Shown piece by piece: positions 27,132-36,677 of a DNA stretch of 64,000 nt. The notes under the pieces are model-generated. The model worked only from the letters and a program-made list of their open reading frames with translations, searched no databases and had not been told where the DNA came from. Each line of letters begins with the position of its first letter. Position 1 is the stretch's first letter. Source of the stretch: an uncultured Bacteroidota bacterium (GTDB lineage Bacteria > Bacteroidota > Bacteroidia > Chitinophagales > LD1); the NCBI GenBank assembly GCA_903919075.1, contig CAIXGR010000017.1:1-64000 (forward strand), read 5' to 3'. Position numbers and translations under genes: made by a program.

Positions 27132-28520
27132 ATGTTTGTCGTGAAACCCTTGAGCCTTTTATTATTGTTTATTGCGTTTTTTAGCCCGCAATTTTTATCG
27201 GCACAAACCGGTGATAAATGGACGCTGGAAAAATGTGTTGACTATGCCATTAAAAATAATATTTCGGTTAGGCAGGCGGGGCTTACACAGCAAACTGTGC
27301 ACAATCAATATTTGCAAAGCGGGTATAACTTACTGCCGCAGGTAGATGTAAATGCTAACTACAATTTTAACTTTGGCAATAGTCTTAACCCGGTAACTTA
27401 TACATACCAAAAAGGTAGTTCGCAATCGGCGCAAATGGCCTTGCAGGGGAACCTTACCTTGTTTAACGGGTTGCAGCAGATATTTAATATAGAAAAATCG
27501 AGATATGATTTGCTGGCTTCGAAATATGATTATGAGAATGCTAAAGCTAATATGAGTTTGAATGTGGCCTCGGCGTATTTGCAAATTTTATTGAATAAAG
27601 AAATAGTTGAAGTTGCAGGGAAGCAAAAGAATTTAACCACAGCACAAAAGGGAATAACCGAAAAGAAAGTGGCCGCCGGTGTATTACCCGAAAGCGCCAT
27701 ATATGAGGTAGACGCGCAGCTATCGCGCGATGTAGCGAATGAGGTAAATGCCAAGGGTAATTTTAATTTATCGGTTTTATCGCTAAAGCAACTTTTGCAG
27801 CTACCGGATGAGCAGGCGTTTGTTATTGATGTGCCAGAGGTAAATGCGGAGAATCAGGAAAGCATTGCATCACTTACACCGGTTGGTGTTTATGGCTATG
27901 CAGTAACCACACAGCCCTCGATTAAAAGCGCAGAAGCAAGATGGAAGAGCGCTGACATGAGCCGTAAGATTGCATGGGGCACTATTACGCCTACTATTTC
28001 GGCTTTTTTTAATTTAAACACGGGCTATGCCAGCGATTATGGCACACCGGTATCATACAATCCCGTAACAGGTGCGGTAACGTATGATTATCTTCCCGCA
28101 GGAAAGCAGTTGAGTCAGCTTTTTAGGCAGGTTGCTGGCTTTTCTCTAACAGTTCCAATATTCGGAAAAATGCAGCGAATTACCGGTATTGAAAACGCCA
28201 AATTGCAGCAACAGATGCGGCAACTTGATCTTGATAATGCTAAACTGCAATTGCGACAAACAATTGAACAAGCCTATGGAAATGCATTGGCCGCTTCTGA
28301 AAGTTATGTAGCAAACAAAAAAAGTTTTGAATCAACCACGAAAGCATACGAGGCTGTGGAAAAAAGATATGAATCGGGTTTGGTTACCAGTTATGATTTG
28401 CAGCAATCGAAAAATCAATTGAACAGTGCAGAATCGCAAATGATACAGGCAAAATATACCTATGTGTTCAGAATAAAAATTTTAGATTTTTACCAGGGCA
28501 AAGCCATCACCTTAAATTGA
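27132..28520 (+). CDS. TolC-family outer-membrane efflux protein
   Basis: A 462-residue outer-membrane channel of the TolC family. The signal peptide ends about residue 25 (FLSAQ). The mature protein has the two internal repeats of the family, with long helices (ANMSLNVASAYLQILLNKEIVEVAGKQ, and near the end LRQTIEQAYGNALAASESYVANKKSFES) and the conserved SGLVTSYDLQQSKNQLNSAESQM. It should form the outer-membrane exit duct of a tripartite exporter with the HlyD-type adaptor encoded directly downstream. No inner-membrane pump follows. ATG start at 27132. Confidence 0.9.
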   Translation: MFVVKPLSLLLLFIAFFSPQFLSAQTGDKWTLEKCVDYAIKNNISVRQAGLTQQTVHNQYLQSGYNLLPQVDVNANYNFNFGNSLNPVTYTYQKGSSQSAQMALQGNLTLFNGLQQIFNIEKSRYDLLASKYDYENAKANMSLNVASAYLQILLNKEIVEVAGKQKNLTTAQKGITEKKVAAGVLPESAIYEVDAQLSRDVANEVNAKGNFNLSVLSLKQLLQLPDEQAFVIDVPEVNAENQESIASLTPVGVYGYAVTTQPSIKSAEARWKSADMSRKIAWGTITPTISAFFNLNTGYASDYGTPVSYNPVTGAVTYDYLPAGKQLSQLFRQVAGFSLTVPIFGKMQRITGIENAKLQQQMRQLDLDNAKLQLRQTIEQAYGNALAASESYVANKKSFESTTKAYEAVEKRYESGLVTSYDLQQSKNQLNSAESQMIQAKYTYVFRIKILDFYQGKAITLN

Positions 28521-28528
28521 TTGTGAAA

Positions 28529-29884
28529 ATGAAAGCGAATAAGTTACTTATAGTTTTAGCCGTTGTGACTGTGGTGCTGATTGCCGTTGGTGTAGTGGGC
28601 AGTAAGAAAGGATGGTTTGGGAAAGGCGATTTAATGGAAGTGGCTGTTGAAAAAGCTGCGAGACGCTCAATAGTAGAGACTGTTACGGCGAGCGGAAAGA
28701 TTAATCCGCACACGGAGGTGAAATTGAGTTCGGAGGTTTCGGGTGAAGTGATTGAGTTGAATGTGCATGAAGGAGATTCAGTAAAGAAGGGCGCTTTGCT
28801 TTGTGTTATCAATCCATCTATATACGAAGCAGTAGTAGCCCAATCGGCCGCGAGTGTAAACCAGATGAAAGCAAATTTAGCGGGCTCAAAAGCTAATGTT
28901 ATACAAACTAAAGCGGCGCTGGACCAGGCGCAGAGAAATTTTAATCGCAATAAAAAGTTGTATGATGATAAGGTAATTTCGGAATCGGAGTATGAATCGG
29001 CAAAGCTTTCGTTCGATCAGGCCAATGCTAATTACGAAACGGCACAGCAACAGGATAGTGCATCGGTATTTACAGTAAAAAGTGCAGAAGCGCAATTGAG
29101 CCAGGCGGTAGATAATTTGAAGAAGACAAAAATATTTGCGCCTATGACCGGCGTGGTTAGTCTGGTTAATGTAAAGTTGGGCGAGCGTGTGGTGGGCACC
29201 GCACAAATGGCAGGTACAGAATTAATACGCATTGCTGATTTGGATAATATGCAGGCCGAGGTAGATGTAAATGAAAATGATGTGTTGAGAATATCGTTAG
29301 GCGACACTGCCGATATTGAAGTGGATGCTTATGTAAAGAAAAAATTCGCCGGTGTGGTTACTGAAATTGCATATTCATCTACTACAGCTACGCAAACCAT
29401 TACTACTACACAGGCTACAAATTTTACGGTGAAAATAAAATTGCTAAGGCAATCGTATGCTGATTTGATTAAGCCTGAGGTGGGCCGGTTGTTCCCTTTC
29501 CGTCCGGGGATGTCGACGACTGTAGATATTAAAACGGAGTCGCGTAGTAATGTGTTGACGGTGCCTATTCAATCGGTAACTACACGTGAGGAAAAGGATA
29601 TTAAAAAGAAGGATGAAGACTTTGCAAAAACAACTACGGCAAAAAAATCTTCGGATGCCGATAAGAAAGATTTGAAAGAAATTGTTTTTGTGGTAACGGG
29701 CGGCAAAGTAAAAGCACAGGAAGTAGTTACCGGTATACAGGATGCAAATTATATTGAAGTAACCACAGGGTTAACCGATAGTGCCGTTGTGGTAAAAGCG
29801 CCTTTTAAAATGATTTCGAAAACACTGAAGGATGGCGATATTGTCAAGGCGGTGGATGAGAAGGAGTTGTTTAAGGATAAATAG
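28529..29884 (+). CDS. Periplasmic adaptor of a tripartite efflux system (HlyD/MacA type)
   Basis: A 451-residue membrane-fusion protein that links an inner-membrane pump to TolC. One N-terminal membrane segment (about residues 5-25), then the barrel-sandwich/lipoyl halves (SSEVSGEVIELNVHEGDSVKKG and FAPMTGVVSLVNVKLGERV), a long coiled-coil hairpin (about residues 100-195, many A, Q and K), and beta-barrel domains. A charged insert near 350-375 (KDIKKKDEDFAKTTTAKKSS) is unusual. The frame is open from a TTG at 28517 that overlaps the tolC stop, but the ATG at 28529 gives a normal signal anchor. The normal third partner, a MacB-type ABC transporter or RND pump, is missing downstream. Confidence 0.9.
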   Translation: MKANKLLIVLAVVTVVLIAVGVVGSKKGWFGKGDLMEVAVEKAARRSIVETVTASGKINPHTEVKLSSEVSGEVIELNVHEGDSVKKGALLCVINPSIYEAVVAQSAASVNQMKANLAGSKANVIQTKAALDQAQRNFNRNKKLYDDKVISESEYESAKLSFDQANANYETAQQQDSASVFTVKSAEAQLSQAVDNLKKTKIFAPMTGVVSLVNVKLGERVVGTAQMAGTELIRIADLDNMQAEVDVNENDVLRISLGDTADIEVDAYVKKKFAGVVTEIAYSSTTATQTITTTQATNFTVKIKLLRQSYADLIKPEVGRLFPFRPGMSTTVDIKTESRSNVLTVPIQSVTTREEKDIKKKDEDFAKTTTAKKSSDADKKDLKEIVFVVTGGKVKAQEVVTGIQDANYIEVTTGLTDSAVVVKAPFKMISKTLKDGDIVKAVDEKELFKDK

Positions 29885-29932
29885 GAATTCGCTGGCGGAG
29901 GACAACCGACAATCAATATTTTACTAAATCGA

Positions 29933-30463
29933 CTATGAATGTGTATGCGTCCCAAAAAGTTCATCAAACTTTTCGAAGGTATCTTTAAAGTAGGGAACGG
30001 CTTTGCCGGAAATATCAACCACTTTAGGCGCTAAGTTGCCGATGTAAGGGTATACGTGTGAAGTGTCTTTCTGCTTTTGCGGTAAAACATCTAAGCGGTT
30101 TAAAAACCAGATAAAAACACAGAGAACGTATAAGCCAATAAGCGAGTGTAGAATACCGCCAAAAACTTGGTTAGGCAAATTAAGTGATGCGGCTTTTAGA
30201 ATTTGCTCGAGCCCCCAGGCAATTAAACGCATAAGGATAATTACCAATGCAAGTATTAATAAAAAGGAAATAATAGCTAATGCTTTGGGGCTTAAATGCG
30301 CATAGCCATGCAGCAGGTTTACCATTAAATACGAAAACTTAAGGGCACCGATAATACCGAGGAACCAGCCTAATATTGAGAAAATTGAATATATAACACC
30401 GTTCCGGTACCCTTGCCAAAAGCCAAGCCCTATAAAAAGGATAAAGAGAATGTCGAAAATCAT
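29933..30463 (-). CDS. CvpA-family membrane protein
   Basis: A 176-residue inner-membrane protein of the CvpA (colicin V production) family. It has four hydrophobic segments, with the family opening IFDILFILFIGLGFWQGYRNGVIYSIFSILGWFLG and the amphipathic middle GLEQILKAASLNLPNQVFGGILHSLIG. The C-terminal 40 residues are soluble and end His-rich (GTHTHS). CvpA proteins in other bacteria affect envelope stress tolerance; the mechanism is not known. It lies 84 bases downstream of yqeY on the same strand and may share its transcript. Confidence 0.9.
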   Translation of the reverse strand: MIFDILFILFIGLGFWQGYRNGVIYSIFSILGWFLGIIGALKFSYLMVNLLHGYAHLSPKALAIISFLLILALVIILMRLIAWGLEQILKAASLNLPNQVFGGILHSLIGLYVLCVFIWFLNRLDVLPQKQKDTSHVYPYIGNLAPKVVDISGKAVPYFKDTFEKFDELFGTHTHS

Positions 30464-30547
30464 AGTTGCATAAATACCAATTTGCTAAATGCAAATTTTA
30501 AGAATTAATGCACACTTTCAGTGGAGTGTATGGTAAATTATTCTGTG

Positions 30548-30997
30548 TTAGGCCAGCAAGCTTTTAACTATATCGGCAACTACTTTATTATCAGCCTTGC
30601 CCGCCAGTTGTTTTGATGCCAGCCCCATTACCTTACCCATTTCTTTTTGCGATGTAGCGCCAGTTTCGGCAACTATTTTTTTAATGATTTCGCGCACCTC
30701 ATCTTCGCTCATCATGGCGGGCAGGTATTTTTCTATAACCGCAACTTCTTCTTTTTCTTTAGCAACCAAATCCTGGCGGTTGGCTTTTTCGAATTCGGTG
30801 ATGGAGTCGCGGCGCTGTTTTACCAGTTTTTGCAACATCTGTAATTCTTTCTCGGGCGAAATTACTCCGCCGGCACCTTTTTCGGTTTTAGCTATTATGA
30901 TAGCACTTTTAATAGCGCGCAGGCTGCGCACTGTTGCTTCTTCGCGGGCCATCATGGCAGTTTTTAAATCGGCATTTATTGTTTCTTCTAGGGTCAT
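30548..30997 (-). CDS. yqeY: YqeY/GatB-related protein
   Basis: A 149-residue cytoplasmic helical protein of the YqeY family, related to the tail domain of GatB in the tRNA-dependent amidotransferase. It starts with the usual LEETINADLKTAMMAREEATVRSLRAIKSAI and keeps VIEKYLPAMMSEDEV and GKVMGLASKQLAGKADNKVV. A tRNA-related role has been suggested for the family but is not established. A TAAATTTG box lies 16 bases upstream of the ATG. It is divergent from kmo. An antisense frame of the same length (30597-31046) is a shadow. Confidence 0.92.
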   Translation of the reverse strand: MTLEETINADLKTAMMAREEATVRSLRAIKSAIIIAKTEKGAGGVISPEKELQMLQKLVKQRRDSITEFEKANRQDLVAKEKEEVAVIEKYLPAMMSEDEVREIIKKIVAETGATSQKEMGKVMGLASKQLAGKADNKVVADIVKSLLA

Positions 30998-31013
30998 AGA
31001 TTTTTATTTTAGG

Positions 31014-31021
31014 CAAATTTA
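31014..31021 (-). promoter_or_regulatory. Putative -7 box of yqeY
   Basis: Minus strand TAAATTTG followed by CC, an exact TAnnTTTG match, 16 bases before the yqeY ATG. Confidence 0.4.
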
Positions 31022-31131
31022 TAAAAATGTGGAGATAGTTAAGTGATTGACATTTGGGTCGTGGAATTAAACAGTTGAAAAAGAGCAAATGAGCATGATG
31101 GCGGTCATACCCCTATTGCCAACAGTTTTGA

Positions 31132-31139
31132 TATTTTTG
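31132..31139 (+). promoter_or_regulatory. Putative -7 box of kmo
   Basis: TATTTTTG matches TAnnTTTG and lies 27 bases before the kmo ATG. The -33 element is not clear. Confidence 0.35.
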
Positions 31140-31166
31140 TAAGAGAATAAAAATTAGATAAAACTG

Positions 31167-32513
31167 ATGAAGAATGATGTAATTATAGTAGGTGCAGGGC
31201 TTGTGGGTTCAATGCTGGCGTGCTATCTTTCGAAGCGTGGCTATAAAGTTTCGGTATATGAACGCAGGCCTGATATGAGGAAGTCTGGTTATGTAGGTGG
31301 CCGGTCGATTAATTTGGCACTGAGCCATAGAGGATGGAAAGCATTAAAGGAAATTGGACTTGAGGAACCGGTTAGCAAAATTGCAATACCCATGACCGGT
31401 AGAATGATTCATGATTTAAATGGCAATACGAATTTGTTGCCTTATGGAAGAGATGGACAGGCGATATATTCAGTAAGCCGCGGTGAGTTAAATAAATTGA
31501 TGGTGATAGAGGCCGAGAAATTTAAGGATGTGAATTTTTATTTCGACCAACGATGTGCAGGCCTCGACTTCGGAAAAAATATTATTGCATTCGAAGATGT
31601 AAATACGATGCAGCGAAGTGAAGCCGCCGCTGATATTATTTTTGGCGCAGATGGCGCTTATAGCGAGGTGCGCTATGAAATGCAAAAAACGCCGAACTTT
31701 AATATTTCGCAGCAACATGAAGAATACGGATACAAAGAGTTGCAAATACCGGCAATGGCGAATGGTGAACACCAGATAGAAAAGAACGCATTACATATAT
31801 GGCCCCGCAAAAGTTTTATGATGATTGCGCTGCCTAATTTGGATGGAAGTTTTACAGTAACTCTTTTTGCGCCGTTTAAAGGAGAAAATTCGTTTGAGGA
31901 AATTAAAACTACAGAGGACGTAAATAGATATTTTACCAAGAATTTTCCAGATGCGGTGCCATTAATGCCGTCGTTGAAAGATGATTATTTTGCTAATCCT
32001 ACTTCATCCTTAGTTACTATAAAGTGTTTTCCGTGGAAGTATAACCATGCGTGCCTGATAGGTGATGCGGCGCATGCTGTGGTTCCCTTTTATGGCCAAG
32101 GCATGAATTGCGGGTTTGAAGACGCTAAAGAATTAAATGATATATTGAACACCGGTAAAGATTGGGAAGCTGTATTAAATGATTTTCAATATCAACGAAA
32201 AAAGAATGCAGATGCTATTGCCGATTTGGCACTTTACAATTTTATTGAAATGCGCGATTTGAGCGGTCGGGCTGATTTTCAACTGAGGTTAAAAATTGAA
32301 AAAAAGATTGCCGAGAAATTTTCTGACAAATTTATGACACACTATTCTATGGTTACTTTTAGCGATTTATCATATTCCGAAGCTAAAAAGCGCGGTGAAA
32401 AGCAAAACGAATTGCTTGATAAAATTATGGCTATGAGTGATATTGAAAACAAGTGGGAAGGAAATGAGGTGATGAAGTTGGCAAGCGATTGGATAGCGGC
32501 CAATAATAATTAA
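31167..32513 (+). CDS. kmo: Kynurenine 3-monooxygenase
   Basis: A 448-residue FAD- and NADPH-dependent hydroxylase that turns L-kynurenine into 3-hydroxykynurenine, in tryptophan breakdown and the aerobic route to NAD through quinolinate. The FAD-binding GAGLVGSM is at residues 8-15; GGRSINLALSHRGWKAL near 49 and the later CLIGDAAHAVVPFYGQGMNCG are strong landmarks of KMO within the flavin monooxygenases. No membrane tail like that of the mitochondrial enzyme is evident. No other kynurenine pathway gene (kynU, haao, tdo) is in the window, but nadE and nadK are, which supports NAD supply as one role. Confidence 0.94.
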   Translation: MKNDVIIVGAGLVGSMLACYLSKRGYKVSVYERRPDMRKSGYVGGRSINLALSHRGWKALKEIGLEEPVSKIAIPMTGRMIHDLNGNTNLLPYGRDGQAIYSVSRGELNKLMVIEAEKFKDVNFYFDQRCAGLDFGKNIIAFEDVNTMQRSEAAADIIFGADGAYSEVRYEMQKTPNFNISQQHEEYGYKELQIPAMANGEHQIEKNALHIWPRKSFMMIALPNLDGSFTVTLFAPFKGENSFEEIKTTEDVNRYFTKNFPDAVPLMPSLKDDYFANPTSSLVTIKCFPWKYNHACLIGDAAHAVVPFYGQGMNCGFEDAKELNDILNTGKDWEAVLNDFQYQRKKNADAIADLALYNFIEMRDLSGRADFQLRLKIEKKIAEKFSDKFMTHYSMVTFSDLSYSEAKKRGEKQNELLDKIMAMSDIENKWEGNEVMKLASDWIAANNN

Positions 32514-32596
32514 CCATACGTAACTTTGATTAAACCCAGGTTCCCCAAACAAGTCAACCTTTTGATTGTTTATTACATCTTACAGGCATGCACTAT

Positions 32597-34723
32597 ATGA
32601 AAAGAATTGTTTCATTGTTTTTATTGTTCCTGTCGATGAATTTATTTTCGCAAGGATTTGTTGATGATGATAGCAGAATAGCGAATGAATTTATAGTTAT
32701 GCTTAAACCTGGGCGGCAAGTGGGGGAGCTATTAAAAAACTTGCCTGAAATTAAAATTAAACAGAGCCTTTCGAAGCGAATGAATATTTGGCTATTAGAG
32801 CGAAATAATTTATTGAAGCAAGAAGATTTTTTAACGCAGTTAAAAAGAAGTGAGCTTGTAAAATTAGCGCAGTTTAACCACAAAGTTCATCAGCGCTCTT
32901 TAATACCTAACGACGATTTTTTTTACACGCAATGGAATATGTTGAACACCGGCACACCGGGTGCAGATATTGGCGCTACCGATGCGTGGGCTATTAATCA
33001 TAATAACATAACCGCAAACGGTGATACCATTGTGATAGCCATTGTAGATGGCACTTTTGATTTGACGCATCCCGACCTTAATTTTTTTATTAACTATGGA
33101 GAAGTGCCCGGTAATGATATTGATGATGATGGGAACGGATATATAGATGATTACTATGGCTGGAATATTTTTGATACCGCGGGGAATATTGATATGAATG
33201 GCGGTGACCCGCATGCCATGCACTGTGCAGGAATTGCGGCAGCAATAGGCAATGATAGTATTGGCGTAGCCGGTGTTTGCTGGGGCGCAAAAATTCTTAG
33301 AGTTAGCGGCGGCTCACAAAACGAAGCACAAGTGGTAGCATCGTATGATTATGTGATTGCTATGCGCGCGCTTTATAATAATACGTTTGGGGCGAAGGGT
33401 GCATTTGTGGTTTCAACCAATTCCTCTTTTGGGGTGCTTGGGCCAAGTGGCCAGGGGTATGGGGCTAATCCTGCAGACTATCCTATTTGGTGTGCCATGT
33501 ATGATTCGATGGGGGCTTATGGCATACTAAGCGCGGCTGCTGCACCAGATGTAAATGTTGATGTAGATGCTGTGATGGATGTCCCTACAGGTTGCCCTAG
33601 TAAATATTTAATTACAGTAACTAATACTACTTCTTCCGACCATATTTACAACCAGGCTGCAACCGGCAAAATAACCATTGATATTGGTGCACCCGGCTCG
33701 CATATTTACTCAACTATTAACGGCAGCGGATATGGTTATATGAATGGCACTTCTGTGGCTTCGCCGCATGTAGCAGGTACTGTTGCCGCCATGTTTGCCG
33801 CTGCGTGTTCGAATTTTCTGGATAACTACTCTGCTTATCCCGATTCTCTGGCATTAATTATAAAAGACATGATATTAAAGGGTGCAAACCAGGTTTCGGA
33901 TTTGCATAATAGAAGCGTAAGTGGCGGCAGGCTTAATTTGTATCATGCCATTAAAAATTTAGATGAATATAATTGCGGCCGGTGTAAAGATACTGTTACT
34001 GCTTTGGTTATTCAGCCCAGTTGCAGTAATAGCTGTGATGGCCAAGCACAAGTTAATGTTACCGGAACCGGTATGCATACTTATAGTTGGAGTAGCGGCG
34101 CCCATAATACAAGCATGGCCCAACAGCTTTGCGCAGGGTTTTATACAGTTACAATTACTGATACCGCAGGTTGCGAGCAAATAAGAAATTTTTCATTGTT
34201 TGCACCGGATAGTATTATTATATCATCTATTAACACAGTGCCGGTGATATCGGGAAATCCGGGTAATATTACTGTAACTGCAAAAGCCGGTAATGATACG
34301 CTTTCATACTCGCTTAATGGTATTAACTACCAAGTGCCTTCGGCAAATAATACAATTACTTTTATTGTAAACGAGAATGGCAGTTATACTGTATATGTAA
34401 AAAATGAAAATGGGTGCGTAGTGCAACGCAATGTTGATGTAACAACCGGAATAGGCAATGTTTTAATTGCCGATGATTTTAGGGTGTTTCCTAACCCGGC
34501 AAGTTCGTTACTTAATATTTCGTTAAATCTGACCAAAAATGCCGAAGTAAAATTTACTTTTATAAATGTTTTAGGCGAAACGGTTTTGGATGAGACCAAA
34601 CAAATTCTTTCTGGAAGCCATACTGCTACTGCCGATGTTTCCTTGTTTGCAGAAGGAGTTTATTTTTTACAAGTAAGCGCCGGAGGGTATTCTTCAATAA
34701 AAAAGTTTGTTATAGCAAGGTAA
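32597..34723 (+). CDS. Subtilisin-like serine protease (S8) with T9SS sorting domain
   Basis: A 708-residue secreted protease. The ATG at 32597 (MKRIVSLFLLFLSMNLFSQ) gives a clean signal peptide; an ATG three codons earlier is possible. A pro-region (about 25-100) precedes the S8 domain. Catalytic residues: Asp151 (AIVDGTFDLTHPDL), His206 (DPHAMHCAGIAAA) and Ser386 (NGTSVASPHVAGT). The usual HGTH has become HAMH, but the catalytic first His is kept. A Ca-binding-like stretch, DIDDDGNGYIDD, lies between Asp and His. After a beta-rich linker the protein ends with a T9SS type A domain from about 627 (VFPNPASSLLNI, EGVYFLQV). It should be displayed or released by T9SS. Confidence 0.9.
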   Translation: MKRIVSLFLLFLSMNLFSQGFVDDDSRIANEFIVMLKPGRQVGELLKNLPEIKIKQSLSKRMNIWLLERNNLLKQEDFLTQLKRSELVKLAQFNHKVHQRSLIPNDDFFYTQWNMLNTGTPGADIGATDAWAINHNNITANGDTIVIAIVDGTFDLTHPDLNFFINYGEVPGNDIDDDGNGYIDDYYGWNIFDTAGNIDMNGGDPHAMHCAGIAAAIGNDSIGVAGVCWGAKILRVSGGSQNEAQVVASYDYVIAMRALYNNTFGAKGAFVVSTNSSFGVLGPSGQGYGANPADYPIWCAMYDSMGAYGILSAAAAPDVNVDVDAVMDVPTGCPSKYLITVTNTTSSDHIYNQAATGKITIDIGAPGSHIYSTINGSGYGYMNGTSVASPHVAGTVAAMFAAACSNFLDNYSAYPDSLALIIKDMILKGANQVSDLHNRSVSGGRLNLYHAIKNLDEYNCGRCKDTVTALVIQPSCSNSCDGQAQVNVTGTGMHTYSWSSGAHNTSMAQQLCAGFYTVTITDTAGCEQIRNFSLFAPDSIIISSINTVPVISGNPGNITVTAKAGNDTLSYSLNGINYQVPSANNTITFIVNENGSYTVYVKNENGCVVQRNVDVTTGIGNVLIADDFRVFPNPASSLLNISLNLTKNAEVKFTFINVLGETVLDETKQILSGSHTATADVSLFAEGVYFLQVSAGGYSSIKKFVIAR

Positions 34724-34816
34724 GGGTTGTATAACCCCAAGAGACTAACTACATAGGGCCGCCAGACTGCTAAATTATGCCCCCTTCAATTCTATATCAT
34801 TTCTTTATTTTGCAGC

Positions 34817-36517
34817 ATGCAAAAACGGTGGGTGGTAAAATCTTTTAATGAGGAGAAAGCAAATAAATTGCGTGAGGCATTAAGGGTTCATCCGATTTTG
34901 TGCAGGTTGTTGATTGAGCGCGGAATTGAAACTTACGAGCAGGCTAAATCTTTTTTCCGCTCATCGTTAGATGAACTTCATGACCCTTTTTTGATGAAGG
35001 GAATGGACAAGGCTGTAAACCGAATTACCAATGCGATAGCCGATAATGAGAAGATATTAATTTACGGCGATTATGATGTTGATGGAACTACAGCTATAGC
35101 TACCGTATATTCTTTCTTTAAAGATTTTTACCCGAACATAGATTATTATGTGCCTAACCGGTATACTGAGGGATATGGTATCTCAACGAAAGGCGTTGAC
35201 TATGCTGCAGAAAACAACTTTTCGTTAATTATAGCGCTTGACTGCGGCATTAAAAGCAACGACAAAGTTGATTATGCAAAAGAAAAAAATGTAGATTTTA
35301 TTATTTGCGACCACCACAACCCCGGCAATGAGATACCCGATGCCGTTGCAGTGCTGGACCCTAAAAGAAAAGATTGCAAATATCCGTTTAAGGAATTGAG
35401 CGGCTGTGGTATAGGGTTTAAATTAATACAGGCTTTTAGTATACAGAACGGCATACCTATTGAAAAATGTTACCGGTATTTAGATTTGGTTTGTGTAAGC
35501 ATTGGTGCGGATATTGTTCCTATTGTTGGTGAAAACAGGATACTGGCTTTTCATGGATTGAAAAAGGTGAATACGAATCCAGTGACAGGGTTGAAAAAAC
35601 TGATGGAGATTTCGAAAGTACAAAGGGAGCTGGATATTACGGATGTGGTTTTTATACTTGGGCCGAGAATTAATGCTGCTGGTAGAATTGATGATGCTAA
35701 ACATGCAGTAAAATTACTTGTAGCCGAAGATATAGATTATGGTGCCGAAGCAGATGCACATCAGCTAAATAAATATAATACGGAAAGAAGAGATCTTGAT
35801 AAAAGCATTACAGCTCAAGCATTGGATATGATAGCGGGGAATGAAAAGCTGATTAATAAAAAATCTACTGTTTTATTTTACCCTGAATGGCATAAGGGGG
35901 TGATTGGAATTGTGGCTTCAAGGTTAACTGAAACGTATTATCGCCCGACTATTGTTTTAACACAAAGCGAAGGAAAGGTAACTGGTTCGGCGAGGTCGGT
36001 GAAGAATTTTGATTTGTATGAGGCTATTTATGAGTGCCGTGATTTACTGATACAATTTGGCGGACATAAGTTTGCGGCGGGCTTAACATTGCTGCCTGAA
36101 AATGTTGAGGCCTTTGTAACGAAATTTGAGGAGGTGGTTACCGGTCGCATTACGAAAGAACAGATGGTGCCGGAAATAGAAATTGACGCGGAACTTGAGT
36201 TGAGTGAAATAACGCCTAAGCTGTATGACATTATTTGCCAGATGGCACCTTTTGGGCCCGAAAACATGAAGCCGGTTTTTATTACCCGAGGCGTAGAGGA
36301 TACTAGTTGGAGTAAAATTGTAAAGGATGAGCACATTAAGTTTTCGATAAAGAAGGATGGTTGCCGATGTAATGGAATTGGATTTGGTTTGGCAAAAAAA
36401 ATTGAGCTGGTTAAGGGCGAGGCTTTTGATATTGCTTACCAGATAGAAATGAATGAGTGGAATGGGGAGAAGAAGCTGGAGTTAATGGTGAAGGATATTA
36501 GGGCAACAGCGCCTTAG
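34817..36517 (+). CDS. recJ: Single-stranded-DNA-specific exonuclease RecJ
   Basis: A 566-residue 5'-3' exonuclease on single-stranded DNA, used in recombination and mismatch repair. The DHH phosphoesterase motifs are intact: IYGDYDVDGTTA (two Asp metal ligands), ALDCGIKS, ICDHHNPG, and later the DHHA1 region SGSAR-like TGSARSVKNFDLYEA with FGGHKFAAGLTL. The C-terminal OB-fold domain ends at VKDIRATAP. Length is normal for Bacteroidota RecJ. It is a single gene 93 bases after the S8 protease and 160 bases before adk. Confidence 0.95.
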   Translation: MQKRWVVKSFNEEKANKLREALRVHPILCRLLIERGIETYEQAKSFFRSSLDELHDPFLMKGMDKAVNRITNAIADNEKILIYGDYDVDGTTAIATVYSFFKDFYPNIDYYVPNRYTEGYGISTKGVDYAAENNFSLIIALDCGIKSNDKVDYAKEKNVDFIICDHHNPGNEIPDAVAVLDPKRKDCKYPFKELSGCGIGFKLIQAFSIQNGIPIEKCYRYLDLVCVSIGADIVPIVGENRILAFHGLKKVNTNPVTGLKKLMEISKVQRELDITDVVFILGPRINAAGRIDDAKHAVKLLVAEDIDYGAEADAHQLNKYNTERRDLDKSITAQALDMIAGNEKLINKKSTVLFYPEWHKGVIGIVASRLTETYYRPTIVLTQSEGKVTGSARSVKNFDLYEAIYECRDLLIQFGGHKFAAGLTLLPENVEAFVTKFEEVVTGRITKEQMVPEIEIDAELELSEITPKLYDIICQMAPFGPENMKPVFITRGVEDTSWSKIVKDEHIKFSIKKDGCRCNGIGFGLAKKIELVKGEAFDIAYQIEMNEWNGEKKLELMVKDIRATAP

Positions 36518-36652
36518 TGTGATTTGATTGTTTATGAATGAGTTAAAAAAGAGCAATAGTTGTTTTATCCCTTCTACAATTAGGCCGGCACTCTATCCAG
36601 TGCTAAAATGGATGATTGAAAAAAATCATTTTTAACCATATTCTTTTCTTTT

Positions 36653-36660
36653 TATATTTG
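36653..36660 (+). promoter_or_regulatory. Putative -7 box of adk
   Basis: TATATTTG matches the TAnnTTTG consensus, 17 bases before the adk ATG. No -33 TTTG was found at the usual spacing. Confidence 0.4.
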
Positions 36661-36677
36661 GGCATATAATCTGTTTC

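Noticed and set aside
30597-31046. A 149-codon frame antisense to yqeY
   Set aside because: Shadow of yqeY; Cys/Ser/Phe-rich composition and no family similarity, while yqeY has clear conserved blocks.
34724-34745. GGGTT/AACCC hairpin after the S8 protease gene as a terminator
   Set aside because: Five-base stem, no T run; too weak to call.
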